64,000 nt of DNA from Geobacter sp. (GCA_016177775.1 JACOUQ010000005.1:143225-207224), one strand, 5' to 3'; shown: positions 49,995 through 58,853, counted from the stretch's first letter. Notes: generated by a model from the letters alone, not told the origin. Numbers and translations: made by a program.

Positions 49995-51113
49995 TTAAGC
50001 CACACCCTTGTCCATCTCCACGATGACCGGCTGGCCACCGCGCGGCGCCCAGACTTTGTCGGGGGCGGGGCAGATTTCGCGGATGGCCGCCTCTTCGGAT
50101 GCCATGTAGACGAAGTCGTCCTTGCTGGCGCAGACCAGCGGGCGGAGCTTCACCCGGTCATTGAGGCCGATGAGTCCCTTGTTGCTGGCGAAGAGGATGG
50201 CGAACGGCCCGTTCAGCAGGGCACTGCCGTAAACCTGGCGGATGGCGGTCAGGAGCTGGCGCTCGTCCTCCGGGAGGGAGTCGATCATGTCCCAGAAAGG
50301 GGAGGCCAGGGCCAGGCTGGCCAGGTGGGGGGGCAGGCCGTGCTTGCGGATGAGGAGGTCGAGCATGTAGGCCACGACCTCGGTATCGGTCAGCATGGTG
50401 CAGAGATAGCCGTACATCTCCAGGTAGCGCTTGTTGATGCCGTAGGACGAAATCTCGCCGTTGTGGACAATGGACCAGTCCAGGAGCGTAAAGGGGTGCG
50501 CGCCCCCCCACCAGCCGGGGGTGTTTGTCGGGAAACGGTTGTGGGCGGTCCAGATATACCCCGTGTACTCTTCGAGGCGGAAGAAGTCCGCAATCTCCTC
50601 GGGATAGCCGACACCCTTGAAAGCCCCCATGTTCTTGCCGGAGGAGACGACGAAGGCCCCCTCGATCTCGTTGTTGATCCGCATGACATGGCCGACGACC
50701 ACATCGTCATCCGTCATGTTCTGGAACTGGATGGCTTCCTTGTATTTGTCCGTCTGCAGCGGCTTTATGAAATAGCGCTTGAAGACGGGGGGGGTGGCGA
50801 TGGCCTTGGTGCGGCGGGTCGGGATGTCTTCCTGCTGCTCGATATGGAAGTTGCTGTCCAGGTATTCCTCGGTCAGCTGGAGGGCCATGTCGTTTTCATA
50901 CATCATGTGGAAGGCATAGAAATCCTTGTACTCCGGATAGATGCCGTATGCCGCGAATCCCCCGCCGAGGCCGTTGCCGCGGTCATGCATGAGCGCGATC
51001 GACTTGATGATCACCTCACCGCCGACCAGCTTGCCCGACTTGGAGATGAAGCCGGTAAGGCCGCAGTTGGAGATGTCTTTCTGGAATCTGTGGGTCGGTT
51101 TCAGTTTGTTCAT
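49995..51113 (-). CDS. glutamate synthase amidotransferase (class II glutaminase) subunit
   Basis: A 372-residue Ntn-type glutaminase. The presumed nucleophile is the Cys at residue 17 in SNCGLTGFI, so a 16-residue propeptide would be removed. [35 protein letters not shown] contains the substrate and oxyanion residues of the GATase 2 family, and [13 protein letters not shown] is also conserved. It releases ammonia from glutamine for the FMN subunit encoded at the head of the operon. Confidence 0.93.
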   Translation of the reverse strand: MNKLKPTHRFQKDISNCGLTGFISKSGKLVGGEVIIKSIALMHDRGNGLGGGFAAYGIYPEYKDFYAFHMMYENDMALQLTEEYLDSNFHIEQQEDIPTRRTKAIATPPVFKRYFIKPLQTDKYKEAIQFQNMTDDDVVVGHVMRINNEIEGAFVVSSGKNMGAFKGVGYPEEIADFFRLEEYTGYIWTAHNRFPTNTPGWWGGAHPFTLLDWSIVHNGEISSYGINKRYLEMYGYLCTMLTDTEVVAYMLDLLIRKHGLPPHLASLALASPFWDMIDSLPEDERQLLTAIRQVYGSALLNGPFAILFASNKGLIGLNDRVKLRPLVCASKDDFVYMASEEAAIREICPAPDKVWAPRGGQPVIVEMDKGVA

Positions 51114-51149
51114 TTATGATTACCTCTGATGGGATAAAACCTTGTGCTT

Positions 51150-52427
51150 TTAGGCCGCCTTCCCCTGCGGGGCGAAGAGAGCTTCGCGAATCTCCCTGGG
51201 GAGGTGGACAAAACCGAAGTCGGGATTCAGGAGTTGGTCCTTGAACGGTGTCACGTCCACTTTTTCGCGGACAAGGCCGGCGTAGATCCCGGCGCGCTCC
51301 ACGTTCCCTAGCAGGACGGCGCCGGCGAGCAGGTTCCCCTGGAGCACAATCTTCCGGTACTGGTAGTTTTCCCGGTCGATGTAGGTAAGGATCTCGTATT
51401 CCTTGGGCTCCAGGGGGTTGGTGATCCCCATGGAGATGGTCGGCACCTTGAAGAGCTCGATGGAGTTCATGGCGAGCCCGCCGGTGTAGCTGGTGGCAGC
51501 GCCTGCCATGGCCGCCCCGGCAATGTCACCCTGGATGTAGGCATCGGGCCAGATGGGGAGCGGGTTTTTCTGCCCGGTGAAGAAGTCCTTGGCCTCGGCC
51601 ACGTCGCCGGCGGCATAAACACCCTTCACGGAGGTTTCCATGGTGTCGTCCACGACAATGCCGCGGTTAACGGTGACCTTGCTCCCCTTGAGGAAGCCGC
51701 AAGCAGGCCGGACACCGATGGCGACGATGACCGTATCGCACGGGATGAAATCGCCCGACTTCAGGGTAACGCCGGTTATCTCCGCGCCTTCCCCCTCGAT
51801 CCTGACCACTGTCTCCTCGGTGAGGACGTCAATGCCGTTCGCCTTCATCTTCTTGGCCACGATCTTGCCGGCCGGCCTGTCGAAGGCCGCCGAAAGGATC
51901 CGGTCCGCCAGTTCGATGATGGTGATCTTCTTGTCGAGGAGATGGAGCCCCTCGGCCGCTTTGAGTCCGATGAGCCCGCCGCCGATGATTACCACGCGGT
52001 CGATGTCGCTTGCGATCCCCTTCAGCTTGGCCGCGTCGTCCCAGGTGGTGAAGGTGAAGACCTTCTCCTTACCGGCAAGCCCCTCGATGGGGGGAACGAA
52101 CGGGTCGCCGCCGGTGGCGATCAGGAGGCGGTCATACTTGATGGTCTCGCCGGTCGCGAGGCTGAGCGACTTCCTGGCGGAATCGACCCCCACAAGCTCG
52201 GCATTGAGCAGAAGGTTGACGCCGTTCTTCTCGTAGAAATCCTCCGGGAGGTAGGGCATCCGCTTTTCGGTGACGAGTCCCCCGAGGAGGTAGGAGATGA
52301 GGGGACGACCATAGGCGACATGTCCCTCGCGGGAGATGACGGTGATGTTTCCCTTCTGGTCGTGCTTTCTGATTCCCCTGATGGCGCCGACGGCTGCCAC
52401 CGAATTTCCGATGATTATGTAGTTCAT
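51150..52427 (-). CDS. FAD/NAD-dependent oxidoreductase of the glutamate synthase operon
   Basis: A 425-residue flavoprotein of the pyridine nucleotide-disulfide oxidoreductase class. NYIIIGNSVAAVGAIRGI is the FAD site, VVIIGGGLIGLKAAEGL the NAD(P)H site, and the ATG-type FAD motif appears as GVYAAGDVAEA. It probably supplies electrons through the preceding ferredoxin-like protein to the synthase. The ATG at 52427 has GGAGGGGAG upstream and overlaps the ferredoxin gene by four bases. Confidence 0.9.
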   Translation of the reverse strand: MNYIIIGNSVAAVGAIRGIRKHDQKGNITVISREGHVAYGRPLISYLLGGLVTEKRMPYLPEDFYEKNGVNLLLNAELVGVDSARKSLSLATGETIKYDRLLIATGGDPFVPPIEGLAGKEKVFTFTTWDDAAKLKGIASDIDRVVIIGGGLIGLKAAEGLHLLDKKITIIELADRILSAAFDRPAGKIVAKKMKANGIDVLTEETVVRIEGEGAEITGVTLKSGDFIPCDTVIVAIGVRPACGFLKGSKVTVNRGIVVDDTMETSVKGVYAAGDVAEAKDFFTGQKNPLPIWPDAYIQGDIAGAAMAGAATSYTGGLAMNSIELFKVPTISMGITNPLEPKEYEILTYIDRENYQYRKIVLQGNLLAGAVLLGNVERAGIYAGLVREKVDVTPFKDQLLNPDFGFVHLPREIREALFAPQGKAA

Positions 52428-52873
52428 TTCTGGCTCCCCTCCTTGAACACAAGGGCTCTGTTGGGACAGGCGGAGACGCAGGCCGGTGTCTCGCGGTCCG
52501 GGCAGAGGTCGCACTTGTTGGCTTTTTTCCTCGCCAGGTTCCGCTGGACCGCGCCGTACGGGCAGGCCATCACGCATGACCAGCAACCTACGCACTGTTC
52601 CACATCCATCCGGACCACGCCCCGGTCATCCTTCTGGATTGCGCCGGAGATGCAGGCCTGGAGGCAGGCAGGCTCGTCGCAGTGGCGGCAGGTGGTGGAG
52701 AAGGAAAGGACCCCGCCGTTCCACTCTTCCACGGTACAGCGGGAGATGGGGCGGGCCGGCTCGTGGAGGTAAGCCCTCACAGGGTCCTTGCTCTGGGAAT
52801 GTTCGGTGATGCAGGCCACTTCGCAGAGGTGGCAGCCGATACAGGCGTCTTCTAGAGTATATATCCGTTTCAT
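52424..52873 (-). CDS. four-cluster 4Fe-4S ferredoxin-type protein
   Basis: A 149-residue electron carrier of the HycB/NrfC type. Cys sets: CIGCHLCEVAC, CRHCDEPACLQAC, CVGCWSCVMACP and CDLCPDRETPACVSACP, enough for four [4Fe-4S] clusters. There is no signal peptide, so it is cytoplasmic. It sits between the FMN subunit (three bases upstream) and the flavoprotein, as expected for an electron bridge. Confidence 0.92.
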   Translation of the reverse strand: MKRIYTLEDACIGCHLCEVACITEHSQSKDPVRAYLHEPARPISRCTVEEWNGGVLSFSTTCRHCDEPACLQACISGAIQKDDRGVVRMDVEQCVGCWSCVMACPYGAVQRNLARKKANKCDLCPDRETPACVSACPNRALVFKEGSQK

Positions 52874-52876
52874 GTC

Positions 52877-54406
52877 TTATTCTCCCGCCGGCATTACGCC
52901 GAGAAGGTTCATTTCGTTCTCGCTGAGCCCCAAAGCGCGGAGCTTGTAGCGGTTGCCGCGGAGCGATTCCAGTGCATTGAGCCCCATGCCGCCGAGAATT
53001 TCCTTCATCTCGTGCCCCCATGCATGAATCAGGTTTACGAGACGCTCGGCGCCGAGCTCCGGATTGAGGCGCTTGGCCAGGTATGGATTGTTGGTGGTGA
53101 TCCCCCACGGGCACTTGCCGGTGTAGCAGCGCTGGCAGAGGGTGCAGCCGAGGGTGAGGAGGGTGGATGTCCCGAGGTTGATGGCATCCGCGCCGAGAGC
53201 GATCGCCTTGATGGCATCGCCGGAGCTGCGGACACCGCCGCCGACCACGATGGAAACCTGGTTGCGGATTCCCTCGTCGCGCAGGCGAGCGTCAACTGCC
53301 GCAAGGGCGAGCTCCATCGGGATGCCGACGTTGTCGCGGATGACCTGCGGCGCTGCGCCGGTCCCCCCCCGGAAACCGTCGATGGTGATGATGTCGGCGC
53401 CTGCTCTTGCGATGCCGGAGGCAATGGCGGCCACATGGTGCACGGCGGCGATCTTGACGGACACCGGCTTGGTGTAGTTGGTCGCTTCCTTGAGGGCGAA
53501 GATCAGCTGGCGCAGGTCCTCGATGGAGTAAATGTCATGGTGCGGCGCCGGAGATATGGCGTCCGATCCGATGGGGATCATCCTGGTCTCGGAGATCTCG
53601 GGCGTAACCTTGAAGCCGGGGAGGTGGCCGCCGATGCCCGGCTTGGCACCCTGGCCGACCTTGATCTCGATCCCCACGCCGGCATTCAGGTACGCCTCGT
53701 TCACGCCGAAACGTCCGGATGCCACCTGAACGATGACGTTCTTGCCGTACTTGTAGAGGTCCTTGTGGAGCCCCCCCTCACCGGTGTTGTACAGGGTTCC
53801 CAGCTCCTCTGCCGCAGCGGCCATGGCCTTGTGGGCATTGAGGTTCAGCGCGCCGTAGCTCATGGCGGAAAAGATAAACGGATACTCCAGCTTGAGCTGG
53901 GGAGTAAGTTGCGTCTTCAGGGTCGGCTTGCCGGTCTTCTTGTCTGTGACAATCTCTATAGAGTCCGGTTTCTTGCCGAGGTAGGTGCGCAGTTCCATCG
54001 GCTCACGCAGCGGGTCGATGGAGGGGTTGGTCACCTGGGAGGCGTCCAGCAGCAGGTGGTCCCAGAAGATGGGATACTTTGCCGGGTTCCCCATGGCGGC
54101 AAGGAGGATGCCGCCGGTATCGGCCTGGGCGTAGAGGTTGCGGATATGGGAATTGGACCACGATTCGTTCTTCTTGAAGACCTCTTCGTTGGTCCGGATG
54201 GTGATGGCGCCGGTCGGGCAGAGGGCGGAACAGCGGCGGCACCCGATGCAGAGGGTGTGGTCCTCTGTCAGTGAGTCGGTCTCCGCCACGTAGGAGTGGG
54301 TTTCGTAGGAACACTGCCGGATACAGACCTTGCAGCGGATGCACTTGGCATCGTTGCGGTCGACGATGAATTCGTGGAACGATTCGGTTACCGATTTATA
54401 AAGCAC
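52877..54406 (-). CDS. glutamate synthase FMN/3Fe-4S catalytic subunit with N-terminal ferredoxin domain
   Basis: A 509-residue protein. The N-terminus holds two ferredoxin-type Cys sets (CIRCKVCIRQC and CIGCRRCSALCP). The rest is the FMN-binding TIM barrel of GltB (YGALNLNAHKAMAAAAEELG, DGFRGGTGAAPQVIRDNVGIP, SIVVGGGVRSSGDAIKAIALGADAINLGT) with the 3Fe-4S Cys segment CTLCQRCYTGKCP. It makes two glutamates from 2-oxoglutarate and ammonia. The GTG start at 54406 lies six bases after AGGAGG. It is the first gene of the operon. Confidence 0.93.
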   Translation of the reverse strand: MLYKSVTESFHEFIVDRNDAKCIRCKVCIRQCSYETHSYVAETDSLTEDHTLCIGCRRCSALCPTGAITIRTNEEVFKKNESWSNSHIRNLYAQADTGGILLAAMGNPAKYPIFWDHLLLDASQVTNPSIDPLREPMELRTYLGKKPDSIEIVTDKKTGKPTLKTQLTPQLKLEYPFIFSAMSYGALNLNAHKAMAAAAEELGTLYNTGEGGLHKDLYKYGKNVIVQVASGRFGVNEAYLNAGVGIEIKVGQGAKPGIGGHLPGFKVTPEISETRMIPIGSDAISPAPHHDIYSIEDLRQLIFALKEATNYTKPVSVKIAAVHHVAAIASGIARAGADIITIDGFRGGTGAAPQVIRDNVGIPMELALAAVDARLRDEGIRNQVSIVVGGGVRSSGDAIKAIALGADAINLGTSTLLTLGCTLCQRCYTGKCPWGITTNNPYLAKRLNPELGAERLVNLIHAWGHEMKEILGGMGLNALESLRGNRYKLRALGLSENEMNLLGVMPAGE

Positions 54407-54479
54407 CTTGGACCTCCTGGGGTTGAACGCGGGTCTTGCGGCACCGGCGGCTGCCGGCGTTTTGTGGCGATACATTGTC

Positions 54480-54495
54480 TACAATATGTGTGCCA
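54480..54495 (-). promoter_or_regulatory. possible sigma-54 promoter of the glutamate synthase operon
   Basis: On the minus strand, TGGCACACATATTGTA keeps the -24 TGGCAC and the correct spacing, but the -12 element reads TTGT in place of TTGC. The predicted start lies about 65 bases before the GTG. The match is weaker than those at amt and the TRAP operon. Confidence 0.4.
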
Positions 54496-54741
54496 GATTT
54501 TTACGAGTTGTTGTCGCCAGGGAATAACCTGCCGGATTGTAAGGGAATAGAGGGGTGTATACATTCTTGAGCGGGCTTGAGGGGAATGTATACGGAATAC
54601 TGTTGTCTTCAAATGAGTAATATAATGATACAGTTGAGTACACATTTGCCGTATCGCTGATCTTGAGAGAGGTTTTATTTGTGTGAATAACGTGATATAT
54701 GAATAACCTGTCACGATCTCAGATTTACCATATTCGCATAG

Positions 54742-55029
54742 GAATGCTTTCGTCCCGTAGGGACGGCTGAGAATGCTTTCGTCCCGTAGGGACGGCTGAG
54801 AATGCTTTCGTCCCGTAGGGACGGCTGAGAATGCTTTCGTCCCGTAGGGACGGCTGAAGGTAGCCGGGGGATTTATCCCCCGGAACTGGAATGCCCGTCA
54901 TTCAACCGTCACGTACGTGACGGGATGAGATGTCCCGCTCCAACCGTCACGTACGTGACGGGATGAGATGCCCCGTCTTGTTCCCGGCGTTGAAACGCCG
55001 GGCTACCATCTTTAGTCCCTACGGGACAT
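54742..55029. repeat. cluster of palindromic repeats (four 29-bp, two 38-bp units, and related hairpins)
   Basis: Four exact 29-bp tandem units (54742-54857), each containing the palindrome CGTCCC-GTA-GGGACG. Then a CCGGGGGAT/ATCCCCCGG hairpin (about 54864-54883), two 38-bp units (54903-54978) each with CGTCACGTACGTGACG, a CCCGGCGTTGAAACGCCGGG hairpin near 54983, and GTCCCTACGGGAC near 55015. There are no spacers of CRISPR type. This fills most of the 660 bases between the glutamate synthase operon and the methyltransferase; the rest (54500-54740) is AT-rich with no gene seen. Confidence 0.93.
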
Positions 55030-55066
55030 AACCTTCTAAAGAAGTTTACTCTCAAGGAGAAGAAAA

Positions 55067-55714
55067 ATGACCGGAAAAGGAAAGAATGTCACCGAGGAAA
55101 CCGAAGTCCAGCGCAGGTTCGATGCGGCGGCATCCGGCTGGGACGAGGAGCCGCGGCGGGTGAAGCTGGCCGATGAAATTGCCGCCGCGATCCTGGGGGA
55201 GGGTGTCCTGGGCGCGGATATGGACGTGCTCGACTATGGCTGCGGCACCGGGCTTCTCACGCTTCGGCTGCAACCTCATGTGCGGAGCATCACCGGCGCC
55301 GACACCTCGCCGGGAATGCTGGATGTTCTTGATGGGAAAATCCGTAAATCGGGTTTGGGGAATGTTTCCACCCTCTGCCTCAACCTGGAAACGGGTGACG
55401 TGGCGAACCGGAGATTTCACGCCATCGTGAGCAGCATGACGCTGCACCATGTAAGAGATACGGGCGCGCTCATCGCGAAGCTCCATTCACTGCTGCTGCC
55501 GGGCGGGTATCTCTGCATCGCCGACCTCGACAAGGAGGACGGCTCCTTCCATGACGATATGGCAGGGGTGGAGCATTTCGGTTTCGAGCGGCAAGGGCTG
55601 GAAGAGATGTTCAGGGCAGCCGGTTTTACAGCGGTCCGCAGCCGTGTTGCCGCAACAATCATGAAGCGGGAAACGGTCGCCTACCCGGTGAACCTGGTGA
55701 CCGGGAGGAAATAG
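55067..55714 (+). CDS. class I SAM-dependent methyltransferase
   Basis: A 215-residue enzyme. VLDYGCGTGLLTLRLQP is motif I, ITGADTSPGMLDVL motif II, and IVSSMTLHHVRDTGALIAKLHSLLLPGGYLCIADLDKEDG holds motifs IV and V. This pattern is common in small-molecule methyltransferases near UbiE or the arsenic/cobalamin group. The substrate is unknown. AAGGAGA precedes the ATG; it is convergent with the TatD fusion gene. Confidence 0.88.
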   Translation: MTGKGKNVTEETEVQRRFDAAASGWDEEPRRVKLADEIAAAILGEGVLGADMDVLDYGCGTGLLTLRLQPHVRSITGADTSPGMLDVLDGKIRKSGLGNVSTLCLNLETGDVANRRFHAIVSSMTLHHVRDTGALIAKLHSLLLPGGYLCIADLDKEDGSFHDDMAGVEHFGFERQGLEEMFRAAGFTAVRSRVAATIMKRETVAYPVNLVTGRK

Positions 55715-57103
55715 TTACCCGACTTCCGCGTAATCCCGCTTGCGGAACGCTACCCCGAGGGACTCGGCGAGGCAGCGTACTTCGTCCACGTCGAGCCCCG
55801 GCACGGTCACGGCCGTTGCCACCACGTTCGGGATATACTGCGGCGCTTCCTTCAGAAACTCGCACACCCCCTGGAACCCCGCGTCACCGAACGGCGTGTT
55901 GCAGAGCCTCGCGTAGGTCTCCGGATCGGCCGCGTTGAGGCTTACCGAGATTGTATCCACCAGACCCTGAAGCTCCGGCAGGATGTCCCGCCCGTAGACC
56001 AGGTTCGCCTGGCCGTCGGTGTTGATCCTCACCTTTACCCCCTTCGTTTTCAGCTCGGAAGCCACCTCTTTGATCAGGTCGAGCCTCAGAAGCGGCTCGC
56101 CGTATCCGCAGAAGACTACCTCGTCGAAGCCGGCCGGGTCGCCGATTGCCGCCATCACCTCCGCAAATGAAGGCTCGTGGTCCAGTTTCAGGTAGTGCCC
56201 TTTGACCGTGAACTCCTCGAACTTGGCGCAGAAGGAGCAGCGGTTGGAGCAGCGGTTGGTGATGTTCAGATAGAGGGAGTTGCGGATGCGGTAGGCGATC
56301 CGCGCCTGCTCGTCCGCGCCGTCGATGCCGAAGAGGCGCTTCGTGTTGAGCGAGGTGATCCTCCCCACGTCATCCACGGTCAATCCCTTCAACTCGGCGA
56401 TCTTTTCCGCCGTCAACCGCACATAAGCCGGCTCGTTCCGCTTTCCCCGGTGGGGGACGGGGGAGAGATAGGGGCAGTCGGTCTCGATCAGCATGTTTTC
56501 CGTCTTGACCCCGCGTACCACTTCCCGGAGCGCTTCATTGCCGGGATAGGTGACGGTCCCCGGTATGGAGACATAGAACCCCATGTCGATGCATTCCCGG
56601 GCCATGGCAAGATCACCGGAAAAACAGTGGAGCACGCCACCAATCTCGGAGGCGCTCTCCTCGCGCAGGATGGACATGACCCGCTCGTGGGCGTCGCGAT
56701 CGTGGACGATCACCGGGAGAGCCAGTTGCCGCGCCAGGCGGATGAAGCGGCGGAAGACCTTCTCCTGGTCCTCCCGTGGCGACCGGTCGCGATAGAAGTC
56801 GAGGCCGATCTCTCCGATGGCAACCACCTTGGGATTTCCTGTGGCCAACTCCCGGAGGCGCTCATAGCATTTTTCCGTAACCTTGTCGGCATCGTGCGGA
56901 TGAATACCGACGCTGCAGTAGATATGCTCATATCTCTCCGCCAGTTCGACGGCGGCGATGCTCGATTCCATATCCGCCCCGACCACGATGATGTGGGAGA
57001 GGCCGGCATCGGACGACCTGGCCAGCATGGCGTCGAAATCCGCGGCAAATTCCTTGGCGTAGATATGGGCGTGGGAGTCTATTAGAAACGGCTTTTCAGG
57101 CAT
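55715..57103 (-). CDS. TatD-family hydrolase fused to a radical SAM domain
   Basis: A 462-residue two-domain protein. The N-terminal TatD domain (residues 1-260) has DSHAHIY, VGIHPHDADKV, GEIGLDFYRDRSPREDQ, HDRDAHE, GGVLHCFSG and IETDCPYLSPVPHRGKRNEP, all metal-ligand positions of this metal-dependent hydrolase family. From about 275, YLNITNRCSNRCSFCAKF holds a CxxxCxxC radical SAM cluster motif, with FCGYGEPLLR in place of GGEP. In some bacteria the TatD and TatD-linked radical SAM proteins are separate neighbours; here they are one chain. The product chemistry is not known. Confidence 0.92.
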   Translation of the reverse strand: MPEKPFLIDSHAHIYAKEFAADFDAMLARSSDAGLSHIIVVGADMESSIAAVELAERYEHIYCSVGIHPHDADKVTEKCYERLRELATGNPKVVAIGEIGLDFYRDRSPREDQEKVFRRFIRLARQLALPVIVHDRDAHERVMSILREESASEIGGVLHCFSGDLAMARECIDMGFYVSIPGTVTYPGNEALREVVRGVKTENMLIETDCPYLSPVPHRGKRNEPAYVRLTAEKIAELKGLTVDDVGRITSLNTKRLFGIDGADEQARIAYRIRNSLYLNITNRCSNRCSFCAKFEEFTVKGHYLKLDHEPSFAEVMAAIGDPAGFDEVVFCGYGEPLLRLDLIKEVASELKTKGVKVRINTDGQANLVYGRDILPELQGLVDTISVSLNAADPETYARLCNTPFGDAGFQGVCEFLKEAPQYIPNVVATAVTVPGLDVDEVRCLAESLGVAFRKRDYAEVG

Positions 57104-57128
57104 AATGCTATCCTTTGCGTGTGCAAAA

Positions 57129-57151
57129 CGAAAAGGCGGCCTGAGGCCGCC
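57129..57151 (-). terminator. intrinsic terminator of the CpxP-like gene
   Basis: GGCGGCC-TCA-GGCCGCC then TTTT on the minus strand, just past the stop at 57178. It lies before the TatD fusion start. Confidence 0.8.
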
Positions 57152-57177
57152 CAGTGGCTGAATGTCAGTGAAATTCG

Positions 57178-57717
57178 CTAGTGGTGCGGGACATGCGGGT
57201 GGGGGATCCTCTGTTCCAGTCTAAGCCCCATGAACCATTCCAACTGCGCGGGGGTCAAGAGAGCGGCAGTTTCCAGGTTGGCCTTTATCCGCTTGAAACG
57301 GAGCTCGCCGTTTAGGGTAGCGATTTCCATGACGAGTCCCTTCAGCTTTTTTTCGTCCTGTGGCTTGCCCGGCAGCATGCTGTTCAGGCTTTTTTCCTTC
57401 TCGTTTACGGCGTCATCCAACTTTTTCGTCTCCAGGTTGACCCTGTCGTATATCCCCTTGATCTTTCCCAGCTGATCAGAGGTCAGGTTCAGCTCCTCCC
57501 AGAGCTCCAGGATGTTCTTGGGAGTCAATTCCACGGCGCTGTTTCCGGAGCATTGGGGGGAGATGGGGGGATGATTGGTCGGATGGGGGGGGATTTCCTC
57601 CTGGATGTGCGACTGTATGGAAAGATCCTCCGGTGATATGTTCGGAGGGTTTACCGCGGCATGGGCGATACTGGACAAGGTAATGGAGATGAGGGCGAAA
57701 ATGAATTTACTGGTCAT
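57178..57717 (-). CDS. periplasmic CpxP/Spy-like LTXXQ protein
   Basis: A 179-residue exported protein: signal peptide (cleaved near AHA-AV), a Pro/His-rich linker, then a helical domain containing two LTxxQ motifs (LTSDQLGKIKGIYDR and LTPAQLEWFMGL) and a long coiled-coil-like helix (LETKKLDDAVNEKEKSL). This is the Spy/CpxP/CnrX-type fold used for stress sensing, chaperoning or metal resistance in the periplasm. The His-rich end (HPHVPHH) may bind metal. The ATG at 57717 follows CAGGTGA. Confidence 0.78.
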   Translation of the reverse strand: MTSKFIFALISITLSSIAHAAVNPPNISPEDLSIQSHIQEEIPPHPTNHPPISPQCSGNSAVELTPKNILELWEELNLTSDQLGKIKGIYDRVNLETKKLDDAVNEKEKSLNSMLPGKPQDEKKLKGLVMEIATLNGELRFKRIKANLETAALLTPAQLEWFMGLRLEQRIPHPHVPHH

Positions 57718-58049
57718 CGAATCACCTGAGGGCATGAGAATTTTGGGTCAAATATAGGATTAATTGAGCAGGAAATCAAGAGAAGGGTTGCCGGCGGTGT
57801 TCAAAATGGAATTCTGTTCATATTGTGTGTATTGGTTGCAAAGCGCCAGTTGACGTTGAGTAGCGGATTTTCGGATAAAGCGCTGCGCAAACTTTTATCA
57901 ACAAAGGGGAATGGCGCAGTGATGGTAAATTGCTGCAACCAGCTGAAATCAAACGCTAAAATTGCCATGAGCGAAAATTGGCCAGTTGGTATCCAAGTTG
58001 TAACGGTGAGGTTAAAGAATCAAAAATACCGGGGCAGGAGGATACGGCC
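57718..58049. other. 332-base intergenic region, divergent promoters expected
   Basis: No gene is supported. It is AT-richer than its surroundings. TTGACG (57850) with GGATAA 17 bases later is a weak promoter candidate for the plus-strand gene. I see no riboswitch or repeat. Confidence 0.4.
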
Positions 58050-58517
58050 ATGGCACGGCGATTCAGGGACATCTCAGACAAGGCCTGCGAATACGATTTT
58101 CGGATGATGGAAGTGTCGATCCTGAGGCGGAGCGGGGTGCGGGATGTAACCACCAACCAGACCGTCGTGGTGGATAACCACTGGGAGACGCTGAACTTTG
58201 TGCGCGAGAACATGGATGATGTCATAGACAACGTCATTAGGATGAAAAAGCTTGAGGATAGCGAGCGGAAGAGGATGGACGAGAGCTCAAGGCTGTTCCG
58301 GGAGAATCTGGAGCCTCTTTTTAGCAAGCTTGCGGGAAACAGTCGCAAAAACGTTCTGGGGAAACTCTCCCTGTCGCTGAGGAAGGCCCTGATCCAGATG
58401 GCAATGGAGCGTTATCATGCGGACCGGGATTCGGTGTGCAAGGCTTTGGGGATATCCCCGGATATCCTCGAACAGGAACTGGCGTCATGCGGCATAGGAA
58501 AACCGAAGGCCGCGTGA
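58050..58517 (+). CDS. hypothetical protein with a Fis-like C-terminal helix-turn-helix
   Basis: A 155-residue soluble, charged protein. The N-terminal part is helical (MDDVIDNVIRMKKLEDSERKRMDESSRLF). The last 40 residues (LRKALIQMAMERYHADRDSVCKALGISPDILEQEL) resemble the Fis-type HTH found at the ends of sigma-54 activators. No ATPase or receiver domain is present. The ATG at 58050 has GCAGGAGG upstream. It may be a DNA-binding regulator; partners are unknown. Confidence 0.7.
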   Translation: MARRFRDISDKACEYDFRMMEVSILRRSGVRDVTTNQTVVVDNHWETLNFVRENMDDVIDNVIRMKKLEDSERKRMDESSRLFRENLEPLFSKLAGNSRKNVLGKLSLSLRKALIQMAMERYHADRDSVCKALGISPDILEQELASCGIGKPKAA

Positions 58518-58526
58518 TGGGAAGGG

Positions 58527-58554
58527 GTAGAGACGTAGCATGCTACGTCTCGAC
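58527..58554. repeat. dispersed GTAGAGACGT palindrome
   Basis: GAGACGTAGCA and TGCTACGTCTC form a perfect 22-base palindrome inside a GTAGAGACGT...ACGTCTCGAC frame. Third full member of the family at 2908 and 5640. It lies between the convergent Fis-tailed and DUF551 genes. Confidence 0.85.
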
Positions 58555-58564
58555 TCTTTGGGAT

Positions 58565-58759
58565 CTATGGTTTCGGAGGAAGCGGCATCCAGTGGGTGAA
58601 AACGCGGACCTTTTTCCGGTCGATTCTGGCGATGCAGGTGGTAATGCTTTCCCTGTTCCCCACGCAGGCATAGTCATCGCCCAAGACCCGGTAGGGGGTG
58701 AACAGCAGCACCCGCTCGGATTCCTTCGGCAGCTTTTCCCTTGCATCGATCCAAGTCAT
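58565..58759 (-). CDS. DUF551 domain small protein
   Basis: A 64-residue protein beginning MTWIDAREKLPKESERVLLF and ending FTHWMPLPPKP. The W-I-x6-LP opening and the HWMPLP ending are the DUF551 hallmark, common in phage and small regulatory-like ORFs. The function is unknown. The ATG at 58759 has GGGAG upstream. Possible phage remnant. Confidence 0.8.
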   Translation of the reverse strand: MTWIDAREKLPKESERVLLFTPYRVLGDDYACVGNRESITTCIARIDRKKVRVFTHWMPLPPKP

Positions 58760-58821
58760 GTTTCTCCCTTTCATTGCGTTTGCAAAAATAATCACGCACC
58801 CGGTGAAAGTATTTTCAGCGA

Positions 58822-58847
58822 CCGGGGCGGATCATCGTCCGCCCCGG
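58822..58847 (-). terminator. hairpin after the TRAP operon
   Basis: CCGGGGCGGA-CGATGA-TCCGCCCCGG, seven bases past the dctM stop. The stem is strong but the following U-run is poor (TCGCTGAAAATAC), so it may act as an mRNA 3'-end or a weak terminator. Confidence 0.6.
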
Positions 58848-58853
58848 ATTCGA

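Noticed and set aside
53012..54274. 420-codon plus-strand open frame opposite the glutamate synthase FMN subunit
   Set aside because: It is a mirror of a GC-rich, strongly conserved coding strand, without domains.
54742..54978. Possible CRISPR array
   Set aside because: The 29-bp units are directly adjacent with no spacers, and no cas genes are nearby.
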